A stretch of DNA of 5,669 bases, taken from contig DGYK01000026.1 in the NCBI GenBank assembly GCA_002398365.1, positions 55,014 to 60,682 of the forward strand, in the 5' to 3' direction. Origin of the DNA: Flammeovirgaceae bacterium UBA5008. Its GTDB lineage: Bacteria > Bacteroidota > Bacteroidia > Cytophagales > Cyclobacteriaceae. The notes beneath the pieces were generated by a model that did not search any database, was not told where the DNA came from, and was given only the letters and a program-made list of their open reading frames with translations. The position numbers were made by a program, and so were the translations under genes. Shown here one piece after another: positions 1 to 5,669 of the stretch; within the stretch, counting starts at the first letter, position 1; each line of letters starts with the position of its first letter.

Positions 1-148
1 ATATTACCGTACTGGTAAAAACAATCAGCATCATGGCGAGACTTAAATCGCCCACGCTTTTGGTCTTCCAGGCTTTATACACTTGCGGTATAAACGTGAT
101 GCTGCTCAATGCTGCCCCCACATGTCCTACTATTTCTGTCCAATTCAT
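1..148 (-). CDS. SemiSWEET-like PQ-loop transporter, N-terminal part (runs off left edge)
   Basis: The ATG at 148-146 opens a frame that reads 49 codons to the window edge without a stop. The product begins MNWTEIVGHVGAAL and continues SSITFIPQVYKAWKTKS, then VGDLSLAMMLIVF. The Pro-Gln pair (residues 21-22) at the end of the first membrane segment, followed by a short basic loop (KAWKTKS) and a second hydrophobic segment, is the PQ-loop signature of the SemiSWEET/MtN3 family. Known members are about 85-95 residues with three membrane helices, work as dimers and carry small sugars across the inner membrane, so a little over half the gene is here. It starts only 7 bp after the stop of the radical SAM gene, so it is very likely translated from the same transcript. 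No Shine-Dalgarno sequence precedes the ATG, as is usual in Bacteroidota. Family assignment is fairly secure; the substrate cannot be told. Confidence 0.85.
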   Translation of the reverse strand, partial: MNWTEIVGHVGAALSSITFIPQVYKAWKTKSVGDLSLAMMLIVFTSTVI

Positions 149-155
149 TGGTAAA

Positions 156-1076
156 TTATTTAGGTTGAAGTTTCTCTATGTCGTAGTACTTATCGAAGAA
201 CTCATCGCACCACAGACAAATATTTTGCAATTCATGGGTTCGGAATTTAGCCTGCGCCTCGGTGACGCCCAGCGATTCACCCATCGTCCATGGGTCGCCC
301 TCGTTCAGTTTTTGAAATACTTTTGATTGCGCCACACGGTTCATCACATCCACCACTTTTTCTTTTCGTGCATCGCCCATCGGAAATTTGGTGCCGGGGC
401 AGCAAGGATTAATGCGCCAAAGTTGAATGCTGATTTCTTGTGGCAATTCCGTCCCACCCAAAAAACCCTTAGCACCGGAAAGGATCGCACAGAAGTTATG
501 GTTAGGGTCTTTCTTCCACACATCCTTTTGCAATGCCCTTCCACGCGCCCAGTTGCCCCCCAGCCACATATCTTCGGTAGCGCCCCAATACCCCCAACTC
601 AACCGATGCGGTGTGAGATAGGTTTCTTTTTCAATCAGCGGGTCTTTGTCATCACCATTCACACCACGCGATTCAAACAGACTGGCAATCTCCATCAGCT
701 TAGCACCAGCCAGCTTATGATACCGGTCAATGCTGGCGATGTCAAAGCGTGTCACACCTTTGTGAATGAGTGTATCCAAAATCTCATCGGTCAGCAAATC
801 CCCATTAGTTTGCAACATGATTTGTGTGGCATTACCATATTTTTCTTTCAGCTGATCTAAAATCAGATACAGCTTTTTCTTGTCGGCTAAGGGCTCGCCA
901 CCCGATAAGATCACCCGGTCGATACGTTCGGGCAGATTGTCAATAATGGCCAAACATTCATCTTCCGAAATGCGCGCACCTTTCGGGCCGGATAAATTAT
1001 AGCAATGATCGCAGGTGTCGTTACACAATTGTGTAAAAACCCAATACAAACTTTCACAATGATTGTAGTCTTTCAT
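156..1076 (-). CDS. Radical SAM enzyme with SPASM/Twitch-like C-terminal cluster
   Basis: A 306-residue cytoplasmic protein. C18-x3-C22-x2-C25, within the stretch QLCNDTCDHCYN, is the radical SAM motif that holds the SAM-binding [4Fe-4S] cluster. SGGEP at residues 58-62 is the glycine-rich SAM-binding strand, and QTNGDLL (89-95) and the SID at 115-117 fit later strands of the partial TIM barrel. GNWARGRAL (174-182) precedes a C-terminal part with C196, C225-C226, a GDA at 234-236 and C287-x2-C290. That layout resembles a SPASM/Twitch auxiliary cluster domain, with room for one extra cluster rather than the two of full SPASM proteins. Relatives include peptide-modifying and other anaerobic-type radical enzymes, so the reaction cannot be assigned. 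The ATG at 1076 follows a purine-rich GGAAAG and leaves 17 residues before the first motif cysteine, a normal N-terminus. It sits 36 bp after the receptor gene and 7 bp before the SemiSWEET start. No small precursor-peptide gene lies between them. The radical SAM call is very secure; the auxiliary cluster is inferred from cysteine spacing. Confidence 0.93.
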   Translation of the reverse strand: MKDYNHCESLYWVFTQLCNDTCDHCYNLSGPKGARISEDECLAIIDNLPERIDRVILSGGEPLADKKKLYLILDQLKEKYGNATQIMLQTNGDLLTDEILDTLIHKGVTRFDIASIDRYHKLAGAKLMEIASLFESRGVNGDDKDPLIEKETYLTPHRLSWGYWGATEDMWLGGNWARGRALQKDVWKKDPNHNFCAILSGAKGFLGGTELPQEISIQLWRINPCCPGTKFPMGDARKEKVVDVMNRVAQSKVFQKLNEGDPWTMGESLGVTEAQAKFRTHELQNICLWCDEFFDKYYDIEKLQPK

Positions 1077-1112
1077 CTTTCCATTCGACTAAAAGTATTT
1101 TCACCGTCAAAT

Positions 1113-4100
1113 CTAAAACACCAACCGAACACCAAATTGAAATTGTCTGGGTGGTGCCGCATTTTTAGTAACGATTGGTGCACCCACGGGGCCCAGTTGT
1201 ATCTGATTGCTTTGAGTGGCATTGTTACTATACCCGCTCAAGTTAACGGTATTCAATAGATTAAAAACATCGGCCCGTATTTCCAATCGGTTGTTTGCAG
1301 AAAACGGAATTACATATTGAACGCTCAAATCAAATGTATACGCCCACGGCAGGCGGTCGCTGTTGCGGCTTGCTCCCGGATAGCGGTCGCTGTTACCAAC
1401 ATAGGCATCTCCGAAAGCGCCCCCATCACCATTCAAGTCATTCGTGGTGCCACCCAGCGGAGTGCCTGTGCTGTTGACGATGGCATAGATGGAGCCGTTG
1501 GGCACGCGGTTGATGGGCTGACCACTTTGCACCAATGCCGCTAAGGTGGCAGTCAGATTTTTGGTGGGATAGTAATTCAAAATGCCATTGATGATATGGC
1601 GCCTGTCGTTGATGGATGGACCCCATTCATTCGCAAAATTGTTGGCATCCATGGCGCGAAAGTTGATGTCTTCGGTATTGTTGCGCAGATACGACAAGGT
1701 ATAAATGAGGCGATACGAAAATTTTCCGTTGCCTCTGTCTTTTTGCAGGTTAAAACTAGCCGCGTAGTATTCCGATTCTCCTTCGGTTTCCGTCAACACC
1801 ACACTCTTTGCAATACCCGTTACAGGTTGCCCATTGATCACGGCAGTGCTCCCATAGATGGGAAGCAGGCGCGTGCTATCCGCTGTTGCGGTGGCTCGGG
1901 CCGTATTACCGGCCGCTACGGCATTCCAGGCAGTTGGCGCATTCAGGTTACGGGTGCGAAAAAGGTTATTCGATTTATTATAAACCAAATCCACATAAAA
2001 CAATTTATCATTGGCTATCTGATATTGGTAGCCAAGCGAAATCTGTTGGGTATACGGATTCTGATAACCATTGGGGTTTAAGATTCTTCGTTCGCTGCTA
2101 AAAGAATTTCGCTGACCTGCATACGTGGATGCCGGAGGCCCGTTGAGATAGCCAAAGGGCAAGCCTGCATTGTTACTGGTGCCAACACCCAGGTTTCCAT
2201 CAAAAGTAATCGCATCGATGTTCGTGTTGCTCGGCAATACACCCTGGTCAACAAAGTATTGAAGCTGTTTTTTAAAATCGCTGTTCGTGCTGTTCTGCTG
2301 TAAAGCATCGCTATAGATTGAGTATAAGATTTTGTCATAGAAGATACCGTAGCCACCGCGCAAGCTGCTGCGGTCGGTCAATTTGTAGTTGAAGCTGGCC
2401 CGTGGTGCGATGTTATTGTAGTCACCATGGCTGCTGCCGCCTTCCGATAGATTGTCATAATCATAACGGAGGCCGACTGTGATGTTTAGCCTGGACGTGG
2501 CCGCCCATTGATCTTCGGCATAAAAGCTGAAGATGTTTTGAGTCTTGCCAAAACCGTTGGGACGCAATTCAATGCCGTAGCTCAACACCTTGGCAGTAGC
2601 AGGAATGTCGGTAACACCTAAATTAGCTCCCAGGTTCTTGGCCTTCACCGCATCCAACTCAGGTTGCGTCAGTTGCACCGTATAACTACCGTTGGGATTT
2701 CCCCCGCCAAATAATTCATGCTTTGCGCTGATCAGCTCAGCTCCGAATTTCAACGTGTGATTACCTTTGTATACGGTCAACTTTTCTTGCAACTGCACCG
2801 TGCTCTCGCGCGAATCAAATACATAACCCGGATGGCCCAGGTACGCGATCGACTGACCGGTAGGATCTAATACCGTCACGTTCGGGCTATCCGGATTTTC
2901 CGGCTTTCCGTAATTCCACCGGAAGCTGGAATACTGCACGTTGCTTTCAAATTTAAAATTACTTCCAACAAAAGTATTCTTGTTGACAATCAATACCGAG
3001 TTTCGGTCCTGACTGTTGGCCGCAGACGGAAAACCGTTGCCTCCGTTCAATCCTCCCGCTTGCCGGCCGATATTAACAAAACCAATATTAGTGCGAAGTG
3101 AAGAGCTAAATTTGGCTGACCACTTTTGGTCGATCTTGGCAGAGAAATAGTTGAAGCTATTTTCGCCACGCGCAGTTTGGTTGATGCCCAGTACAGGCGA
3201 GGTAAGCAGGTTGTCTTTCAAGTCGGTGGTATGTTCAAAATTCACATAGTAAAATGTTTTTTCTTTAACGATGGCGCCACCTAAGCCAAAGCCCGCCTGG
3301 TACCGCTGAAAACCATTCTTTACTTGGTTGCCTGATAAATCGCGTTGCACAAAATCAGATTGTCCGTCAATAGAAGGGCCGGGGCGAGTGATAAAAAAAG
3401 CTTCCCCACTCAATTGATTACTGCCCCCCTTCGAAGTTACGTTGATGATTCCGTTGCCCGTGTTGCCAAACTCTACGGAGTAGTTATTGGTGAGCACATT
3501 TACATTTTGCACAAAGCCGACCGGAATAGCAAATTTCTGCCCGCCCAAAAAGCGTTCATTGTTATCCATGCCATCGATCAGGTAGTTGTTATAAAGCCCG
3601 TTCGCACCATTGATGCTTACATTGGGAGCTTCCGGAAAAAAACCGGTTGCCTGACTCACGTTTGGCAACCGAAACAACATCCGCGTAATGTCTCGGCCTT
3701 CTACGGGCAGCTCTTGAATTTTTTGAATGCTCATGTCCGAAGCCACTTCGGCATTCACCGTATTAATAGCGGTGGCGCGTGATGATGTGATGGTCACTTC
3801 CTCCAATGTTTTTTCTACTTTTTTGGGAAGCACCAACGTGATAGATCGTTTAAAGTTAGAGCGCAACTCAATGTCTTTGGCTTCGGCCTCCAGATACTCG
3901 CTGCTCTCGGTGGTAAAGACACGATACACACCGCTCAGCGGCAATCCTTTAAACAAAGCCGTACCAAATGAATTCGTAGTGGCAACCTGGTTATAACCAA
4001 TGGCAGGGTTTTCAATTTGCACTTCGATGCCGGGCAGGGGTTGGCCATCGGCAGGACTTAAAATTGTGACCTCTAAATCAACCTGTGCGTAAAGGAAGTG

Positions 4101-4139
4101 AATGGAGAAAAATAGAATAAGGGTATAAAATAGTTTCAT
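1113..4139 (-). CDS. TonB-dependent outer-membrane receptor, Oar-like, with carboxypeptidase-regulatory-like domain
   Basis: A 1008-residue outer-membrane protein that should import a ligand using TonB-ExbBD energy. Residues 1-18 are a signal peptide (MKLFYTLILFFSIHFLYA), probably cut before Q19. About 20-105 form a carboxypeptidase-regulatory-like beta-sandwich (PLPGIEVQIENP, then FGTALFKGLPL). LEEVTITSS near 112-120 lies where the TonB box is expected. The plug runs from about 120 to 240, with ELPVEGRDITRMLFRLPNV, the YLIDGMDNN loop near 186-194 and GIINVTSKGGSN near 230-241. The rest is the barrel, with NDLNGDGGAFGD near 900 and RADVFNLLN near 955-963, both typical of Oar-type receptors. 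It ends in FQFGVRLVF with a C-terminal phenylalanine, as expected for BAM-dependent assembly. Length is normal and the frame unbroken. No SusD-like lipoprotein gene lies beside it, so a SusCD glycan system is not indicated. The start at 4139 is fixed by the signal peptide. The ligand is unknown; the nearby SemiSWEET hints at a small sugar or sugar-like compound, but only by association. Confidence 0.95.
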   Translation of the reverse strand: MKLFYTLILFFSIHFLYAQVDLEVTILSPADGQPLPGIEVQIENPAIGYNQVATTNSFGTALFKGLPLSGVYRVFTTESSEYLEAEAKDIELRSNFKRSITLVLPKKVEKTLEEVTITSSRATAINTVNAEVASDMSIQKIQELPVEGRDITRMLFRLPNVSQATGFFPEAPNVSINGANGLYNNYLIDGMDNNERFLGGQKFAIPVGFVQNVNVLTNNYSVEFGNTGNGIINVTSKGGSNQLSGEAFFITRPGPSIDGQSDFVQRDLSGNQVKNGFQRYQAGFGLGGAIVKEKTFYYVNFEHTTDLKDNLLTSPVLGINQTARGENSFNYFSAKIDQKWSAKFSSSLRTNIGFVNIGRQAGGLNGGNGFPSAANSQDRNSVLIVNKNTFVGSNFKFESNVQYSSFRWNYGKPENPDSPNVTVLDPTGQSIAYLGHPGYVFDSRESTVQLQEKLTVYKGNHTLKFGAELISAKHELFGGGNPNGSYTVQLTQPELDAVKAKNLGANLGVTDIPATAKVLSYGIELRPNGFGKTQNIFSFYAEDQWAATSRLNITVGLRYDYDNLSEGGSSHGDYNNIAPRASFNYKLTDRSSLRGGYGIFYDKILYSIYSDALQQNSTNSDFKKQLQYFVDQGVLPSNTNIDAITFDGNLGVGTSNNAGLPFGYLNGPPASTYAGQRNSFSSERRILNPNGYQNPYTQQISLGYQYQIANDKLFYVDLVYNKSNNLFRTRNLNAPTAWNAVAAGNTARATATADSTRLLPIYGSTAVINGQPVTGIAKSVVLTETEGESEYYAASFNLQKDRGNGKFSYRLIYTLSYLRNNTEDINFRAMDANNFANEWGPSINDRRHIINGILNYYPTKNLTATLAALVQSGQPINRVPNGSIYAIVNSTGTPLGGTTNDLNGDGGAFGDAYVGNSDRYPGASRNSDRLPWAYTFDLSVQYVIPFSANNRLEIRADVFNLLNTVNLSGYSNNATQSNQIQLGPVGAPIVTKNAAPPRQFQFGVRLVF

Positions 4140-4242
4140 GTAATTAGTAGCAATAAGTAAAACAGATCAATGAATTTTAAAAGCAATGCCGGACGAATCC
4201 TTTCTAAAAGAATCATCTGCACGTTGAAATTACATCCGTAGA

Positions 4243-4259
4243 TGCCCGCAGGCGTGGCA
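4243..4259. repeat. GC-rich imperfect stem-loop in the leader of the receptor gene
   Basis: The plus strand reads TGCCCGCAGGCGTGGCA. TGCC (4243-4246) pairs with GGCA (4256-4259); after a bulged T at 4255, CG (4247-4248) pairs with CG (4253-4254), leaving the loop CAGG. It lies 7 bp beyond the DUF2064 stop and about 100 bp before the receptor ATG, in otherwise AT-rich DNA. No T-run follows it in the direction of transcription, so it is not a standard intrinsic terminator. It could be a transcript-processing or attenuation hairpin, a dispersed palindromic repeat unit, or chance. I found no good Bacteroidota promoter (TTG, about 19 bp, TAnnTTTG) in this 127-bp gap. Confidence 0.35.
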
Positions 4260-4266
4260 AGAAAAA

Positions 4267-4947
4267 TTAAATAGTAACTGGAGGCGCTTTGAGGCCAAAA
4301 GAAAATAAAGGAACCGTAATGGGCACTTGCTTGCTTCGAAAGAAAGCTGCGGTGACAGCGGCTAAAGTGCCGCGTATGAAATTAAATAAAGAGTGATTGA
4401 CAAAGTGGTGGATGGCCTCGGCCAGATCTTTTGCATTGTCAATATCAGATAAAACAGGAAGTAGAAACTGACCGCCGGCCAGGGGAAGCACACTTTCTAA
4501 CTGATGATATACGTGACCGGTTTTCCAATCGATCGATTTAAAATCGATGTTTTCAAAATGATGTTTAGATAAGCCCAGCAGGTAAACGCCTCCATCCTTT
4601 GATGGACCCAATACTGCACCATGCAAAGATACTGCTTGAAATGCTTTTTGTATCAGTGATGCATGTAGCGCGGGGCAATCGCTGCCAATAGCAATTACAT
4701 GCTCGTAGCCTTTGTCAAAAATACATTGAAACGCATTGGTCAGGCGCTCGGCAAAGTCAGCACCCACTTGCCGATTGGACCCTACAATATAAAAATCAAT
4801 ACCGGTTTGTTGGCACGTGGCAATGGCGTGATCTACCAGCGACTGCGCAATACGAGCACCCTTTTCTCTGACGGGAGAAAATGCTTTTAACGCTGCTTCT
4901 TCCGAGGCAGAATTGGTAAACAGAAATAGGGCAGTAGCGCGTGAAAT
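4267..4947 (-). CDS. DUF2064 / TIGR04282-type glycosyltransferase-like protein, start codon uncertain
   Basis: Belongs to the DUF2064 family (TIGR04282, 'rSAM/selenodomain-associated transferase 1'), which has a GT-A nucleotide-sugar-transferase-like fold; some members are linked to arsenosugar synthesis, others are uncharacterised. Visible motifs are GADFAERLTNAF, the metal/nucleotide-site-like AIGSDCPAL, GPSKDGGVYLLGL and LSDIDNAKDL, followed by a C-terminal tail ending in LKAPPVTI. The first canonical start is the GTG at 4767, which would give 166 residues and remove the first strand. The same frame continues upstream without a stop to a TGA at 4956-4954 and encodes a family-like N-terminus (TALFLFTNSASEEAALKAF, then SPVREKGARIAQSLVDH), but it contains no ATG, GTG or TTG. 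The ATT at 4947-4945 gives a 226-residue protein of normal length, so I place the start there tentatively; the alternative is a gene whose ATG mutated to ATT. It is followed after 127 bp by the receptor gene on the same strand. Family call is secure; whether the gene is expressed is unclear. Confidence 0.8.
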   Translation of the reverse strand: MSRATALFLFTNSASEEAALKAFSPVREKGARIAQSLVDHAIATCQQTGIDFYIVGSNRQVGADFAERLTNAFQCIFDKGYEHVIAIGSDCPALHASLIQKAFQAVSLHGAVLGPSKDGGVYLLGLSKHHFENIDFKSIDWKTGHVYHQLESVLPLAGGQFLLPVLSDIDNAKDLAEAIHHFVNHSLFNFIRGTLAAVTAAFFRSKQVPITVPLFSFGLKAPPVTI

Positions 4948-5021
4948 AGTGAATCAGGGAAATGATGAGCCTAAAAGTACGTTTTTTGGAACAAAGAATC
5001 ACCCAATGAGTGTCTTGATTG

Positions 5022-5039
5022 CGACAAACAACCGACAAA
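5022..5039. repeat. Direct repeat CGACAAA x2, 11 bp apart
   Basis: CGACAAA occurs at 5022-5028 and again at 5033-5039, a spacing of one helical turn. It directly abuts the inverted repeat at 5039-5053. The pair lies about 75-90 bp upstream of the DUF2064 N-terminus and about 90 bp upstream of the decayed plus-strand ORF, where an activator or repressor could bind. Seven-base repeats can arise by chance, so this is only suggestive. Confidence 0.3.
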
Positions 5040-5053
5040 GAGCTAATAGCTCT
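5039..5053. repeat. 15-bp perfect inverted repeat, possible operator
   Basis: AGAGCTA-A-TAGCTCT has two perfect 7-bp arms around a single central base. As RNA it would form only a short stem (AGAGC/GCTCT) with a five-base loop and no U-run, so a terminator is unlikely; a binding site for a dimeric regulator is more natural. It sits in the 179-bp gap between the DUF2064 gene, transcribed leftward, and the plus-strand gene remnant. That gap shows no other coding sequence: a plus-strand frame from the ATG at 5006 to the TAA at 5125 encodes 39 residues without recognisable features. Confidence 0.4.
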
Positions 5054-5126
5054 ACAGACTTGAGGATGGTAGAAGGTAGGCCATTTCCAAGACCCAACCC
5101 CAAAACTTATTTAACCGTAACATAAA

Positions 5127-5425
5127 TTGGAAGCAAAGGATTTTTTCAAAGAGTTATTTAAGAATACAGCCGAACATGGTAATTCACAAGAGCCGATTTT
5201 TGTTTGTTCTGCCTATGCTAGAGAAATGCAACGTTCGCAATGGTTGACTGTGGAAGCGGTTTTCAAAAGCAGTTTTCAAAAGTTCTTTCAGAGATAGACA
5301 ATGAGCATCGTCAACGATTTCAATAAATAGATGCCGATGAATCCAATATGCTCTTTAGGTTTTGCGACTGGGTAATTTTTGATAAGCCTGAGTATGATTC
5401 ATATATTGAGAATAATGTATTTTAG
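5127..5425 (+). pseudogene. Decayed small coding sequence, unknown family (one frameshift, one stop)
   Basis: From the TTG at 5127 a frame gives 56 codons with protein-like composition (EAKDFFKELFKNTAEHG, then EPIFVCSAYAREMQRSQWL, then TVEAVFK) and stops at TAG 5295-5297. A second frame overlaps it and continues the same style: QFSKVLSEIDNEHRQRFQ, a TAA at 5324-5326, then IDADESNMLFRF and CDWVIFDKPEYDSYIE, ending at TAG 5423-5425. Restoring one A in the A-run near 5265-5268 would join the frames as EAVFKKQFSKVL, so a one-base deletion plus one nonsense change explains the break. The rebuilt product would be about 99 residues. The TTG may itself be a mutated ATG. I do not recognise the family, and no functional residue pattern is obvious. 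It is the only plus-strand coding signal in the window, and nothing suggests that it belonged to the minus-strand cluster. Less likely, the pieces are chance open frames. Confidence 0.5.
5259..5282 (+). repeat. 11-bp direct repeat with a 13-bp period at the frameshift
   Basis: GTTTTCAAAAG occurs at 5259-5269 and 5272-5282, separated by CA. Each copy contains the self-complementary TTTTCAAAA. The two copies span the place where the reading frame of the remnant changes, so strand slippage here could have caused the break. Removing one 13-bp unit does not restore the good downstream frame, whereas adding one A does. Confidence 0.55.
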
Positions 5426-5669
5426 TTAAGAACTTTAAATAGATATTAACCCAACCTCACAAAGTGATAAGATTGGTAAAATCTGAAATTACAGTTGATT
5501 ATTACAAATGCTAAATGGTAAATTAACTACCTCTATCATCCGCCATTGCTTTAATTGGCTTCATAGATCACCGAATAAATCTATCAATTAATTGTCTGAA
5601 AAAAATTATATTTATAGTTAAAGCTATATGAAATGAGGTCGTTGAAACTAAGGTATTTTGTTTTCATAA
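5426..5669. other. AT-rich right flank without a supported gene
   Basis: The GC content is low: I count about 25% for 5461-5520 and 22% for 5581-5640, against about 52% for a sample of the receptor gene (2401-2460). No frame of useful length exists on either strand. An ATG at 5633 begins an open plus-strand frame (MRSLKLRYFVFI) that reaches the window edge and could be the start of a secreted or membrane protein, but 12 codons are too few to call. A short inverted repeat (TATAG, six bases, CTATA; 5613-5628) and a TATATTTA at 5607-5614, resembling the Bacteroidota -7 box TAnnTTTG, lie just upstream. The only nearby TTG (5592-5594) is too close for a standard -33 element. Confidence 0.4.

Noticed and set aside
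327..860. Long plus-strand open frame of 177 codons opposite the radical SAM gene.
   Set aside because: It is antisense to a gene with clear catalytic motifs, and its product is low in recognisable features and rich in His, Phe and Ile runs typical of a shadow frame.
1077..1112. Possible promoter between the receptor and radical SAM genes (TTGACGG followed by TACTTTTA on the minus strand).
   Set aside because: Only about 10 bp separate the two elements, far below the roughly 19 bp expected between Bacteroidota -33 and -7 boxes.
1596..2081. Plus-strand open frame of 161 codons within the receptor gene.
   Set aside because: It is antisense to an intact beta-barrel coding sequence and shows no domain or start context of its own.
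1113..4139. The receptor as a SusC protein of a polysaccharide utilisation locus.
   Set aside because: No SusD-like gene, glycoside hydrolase or regulator is adjacent, and the C-terminal motifs fit Oar-type receptors better.
4796..5038. Minus-strand 80-codon frame with an ATG at 5038, overlapping the DUF2064 N-terminus in another frame.
   Set aside because: The family-like residues lie in the neighbouring frame, and this product is rich in Cys, Arg and Ser without any motif. A frameshift fusion with the DUF2064 gene was considered, but its upstream part adds nothing resembling that family.
4913..5125. Plus-strand 70-codon frame ending 2 bp before the TTG of the gene remnant.
   Set aside because: Its first part is antisense to the DUF2064 N-terminus and the rest (from ATG 5006) lacks any recognisable feature. 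Its closeness to the remnant is noted but does not support a gene.
5601..5667. Minus-strand frame from an ATG at 5667 (MKTKYLSFNDL, about 22 codons or more).
   Set aside because: It is very AT-rich, ends quickly at a TGA and has no distinctive residues; it could also be the tail of a gene entering from the right, which cannot be judged here.

Overview
The window looks like chromosomal DNA of a Bacteroidota bacterium, possibly a Cytophagales or Chitinophagales relative; that placement is inference. It rests on three things: an Oar-like TonB-dependent receptor with an N-terminal carboxypeptidase-regulatory-like domain and a signal peptide ending in Ala-Gln, start codons without clear Shine-Dalgarno sequences, and a DUF2064 transferase with a C-terminal tail ending near 'APP'. 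No rRNA, tRNA, CRISPR array or insertion sequence is visible.

Layout: every convincing gene is on the minus strand, so transcription runs right to left. In that order they are a DUF2064/TIGR04282-type nucleotide-sugar-transferase-like protein (4947-4267, start codon problematic), a 127-bp leader, a 1008-residue TonB-dependent outer-membrane receptor (4139-1113), a 306-residue radical SAM enzyme with a SPASM/Twitch-like C-terminal cysteine set (1076-156), and the first 49 codons of a SemiSWEET (PQ-loop) small transporter that runs off the left edge (148-1). The receptor-to-enzyme gap is 36 bp and the enzyme-to-SemiSWEET gap is 7 bp, so these three are probably co-transcribed. The order suggests an outer-membrane uptake protein, a cytoplasmic radical enzyme and an inner-membrane carrier acting on one substrate, but nothing in the sequence identifies that substrate and no peptide precursor gene is visible.

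The right end (about 4950-5669) has no intact gene. It holds a 15-bp perfect inverted repeat beside a direct repeat, a plus-strand decayed coding remnant (5127-5425) broken by one frameshift and one stop, and then an AT-rich stretch. The DUF2064 gene facing this region has no ATG, GTG or TTG for its conserved N-terminus, so this side of the locus may be eroding.
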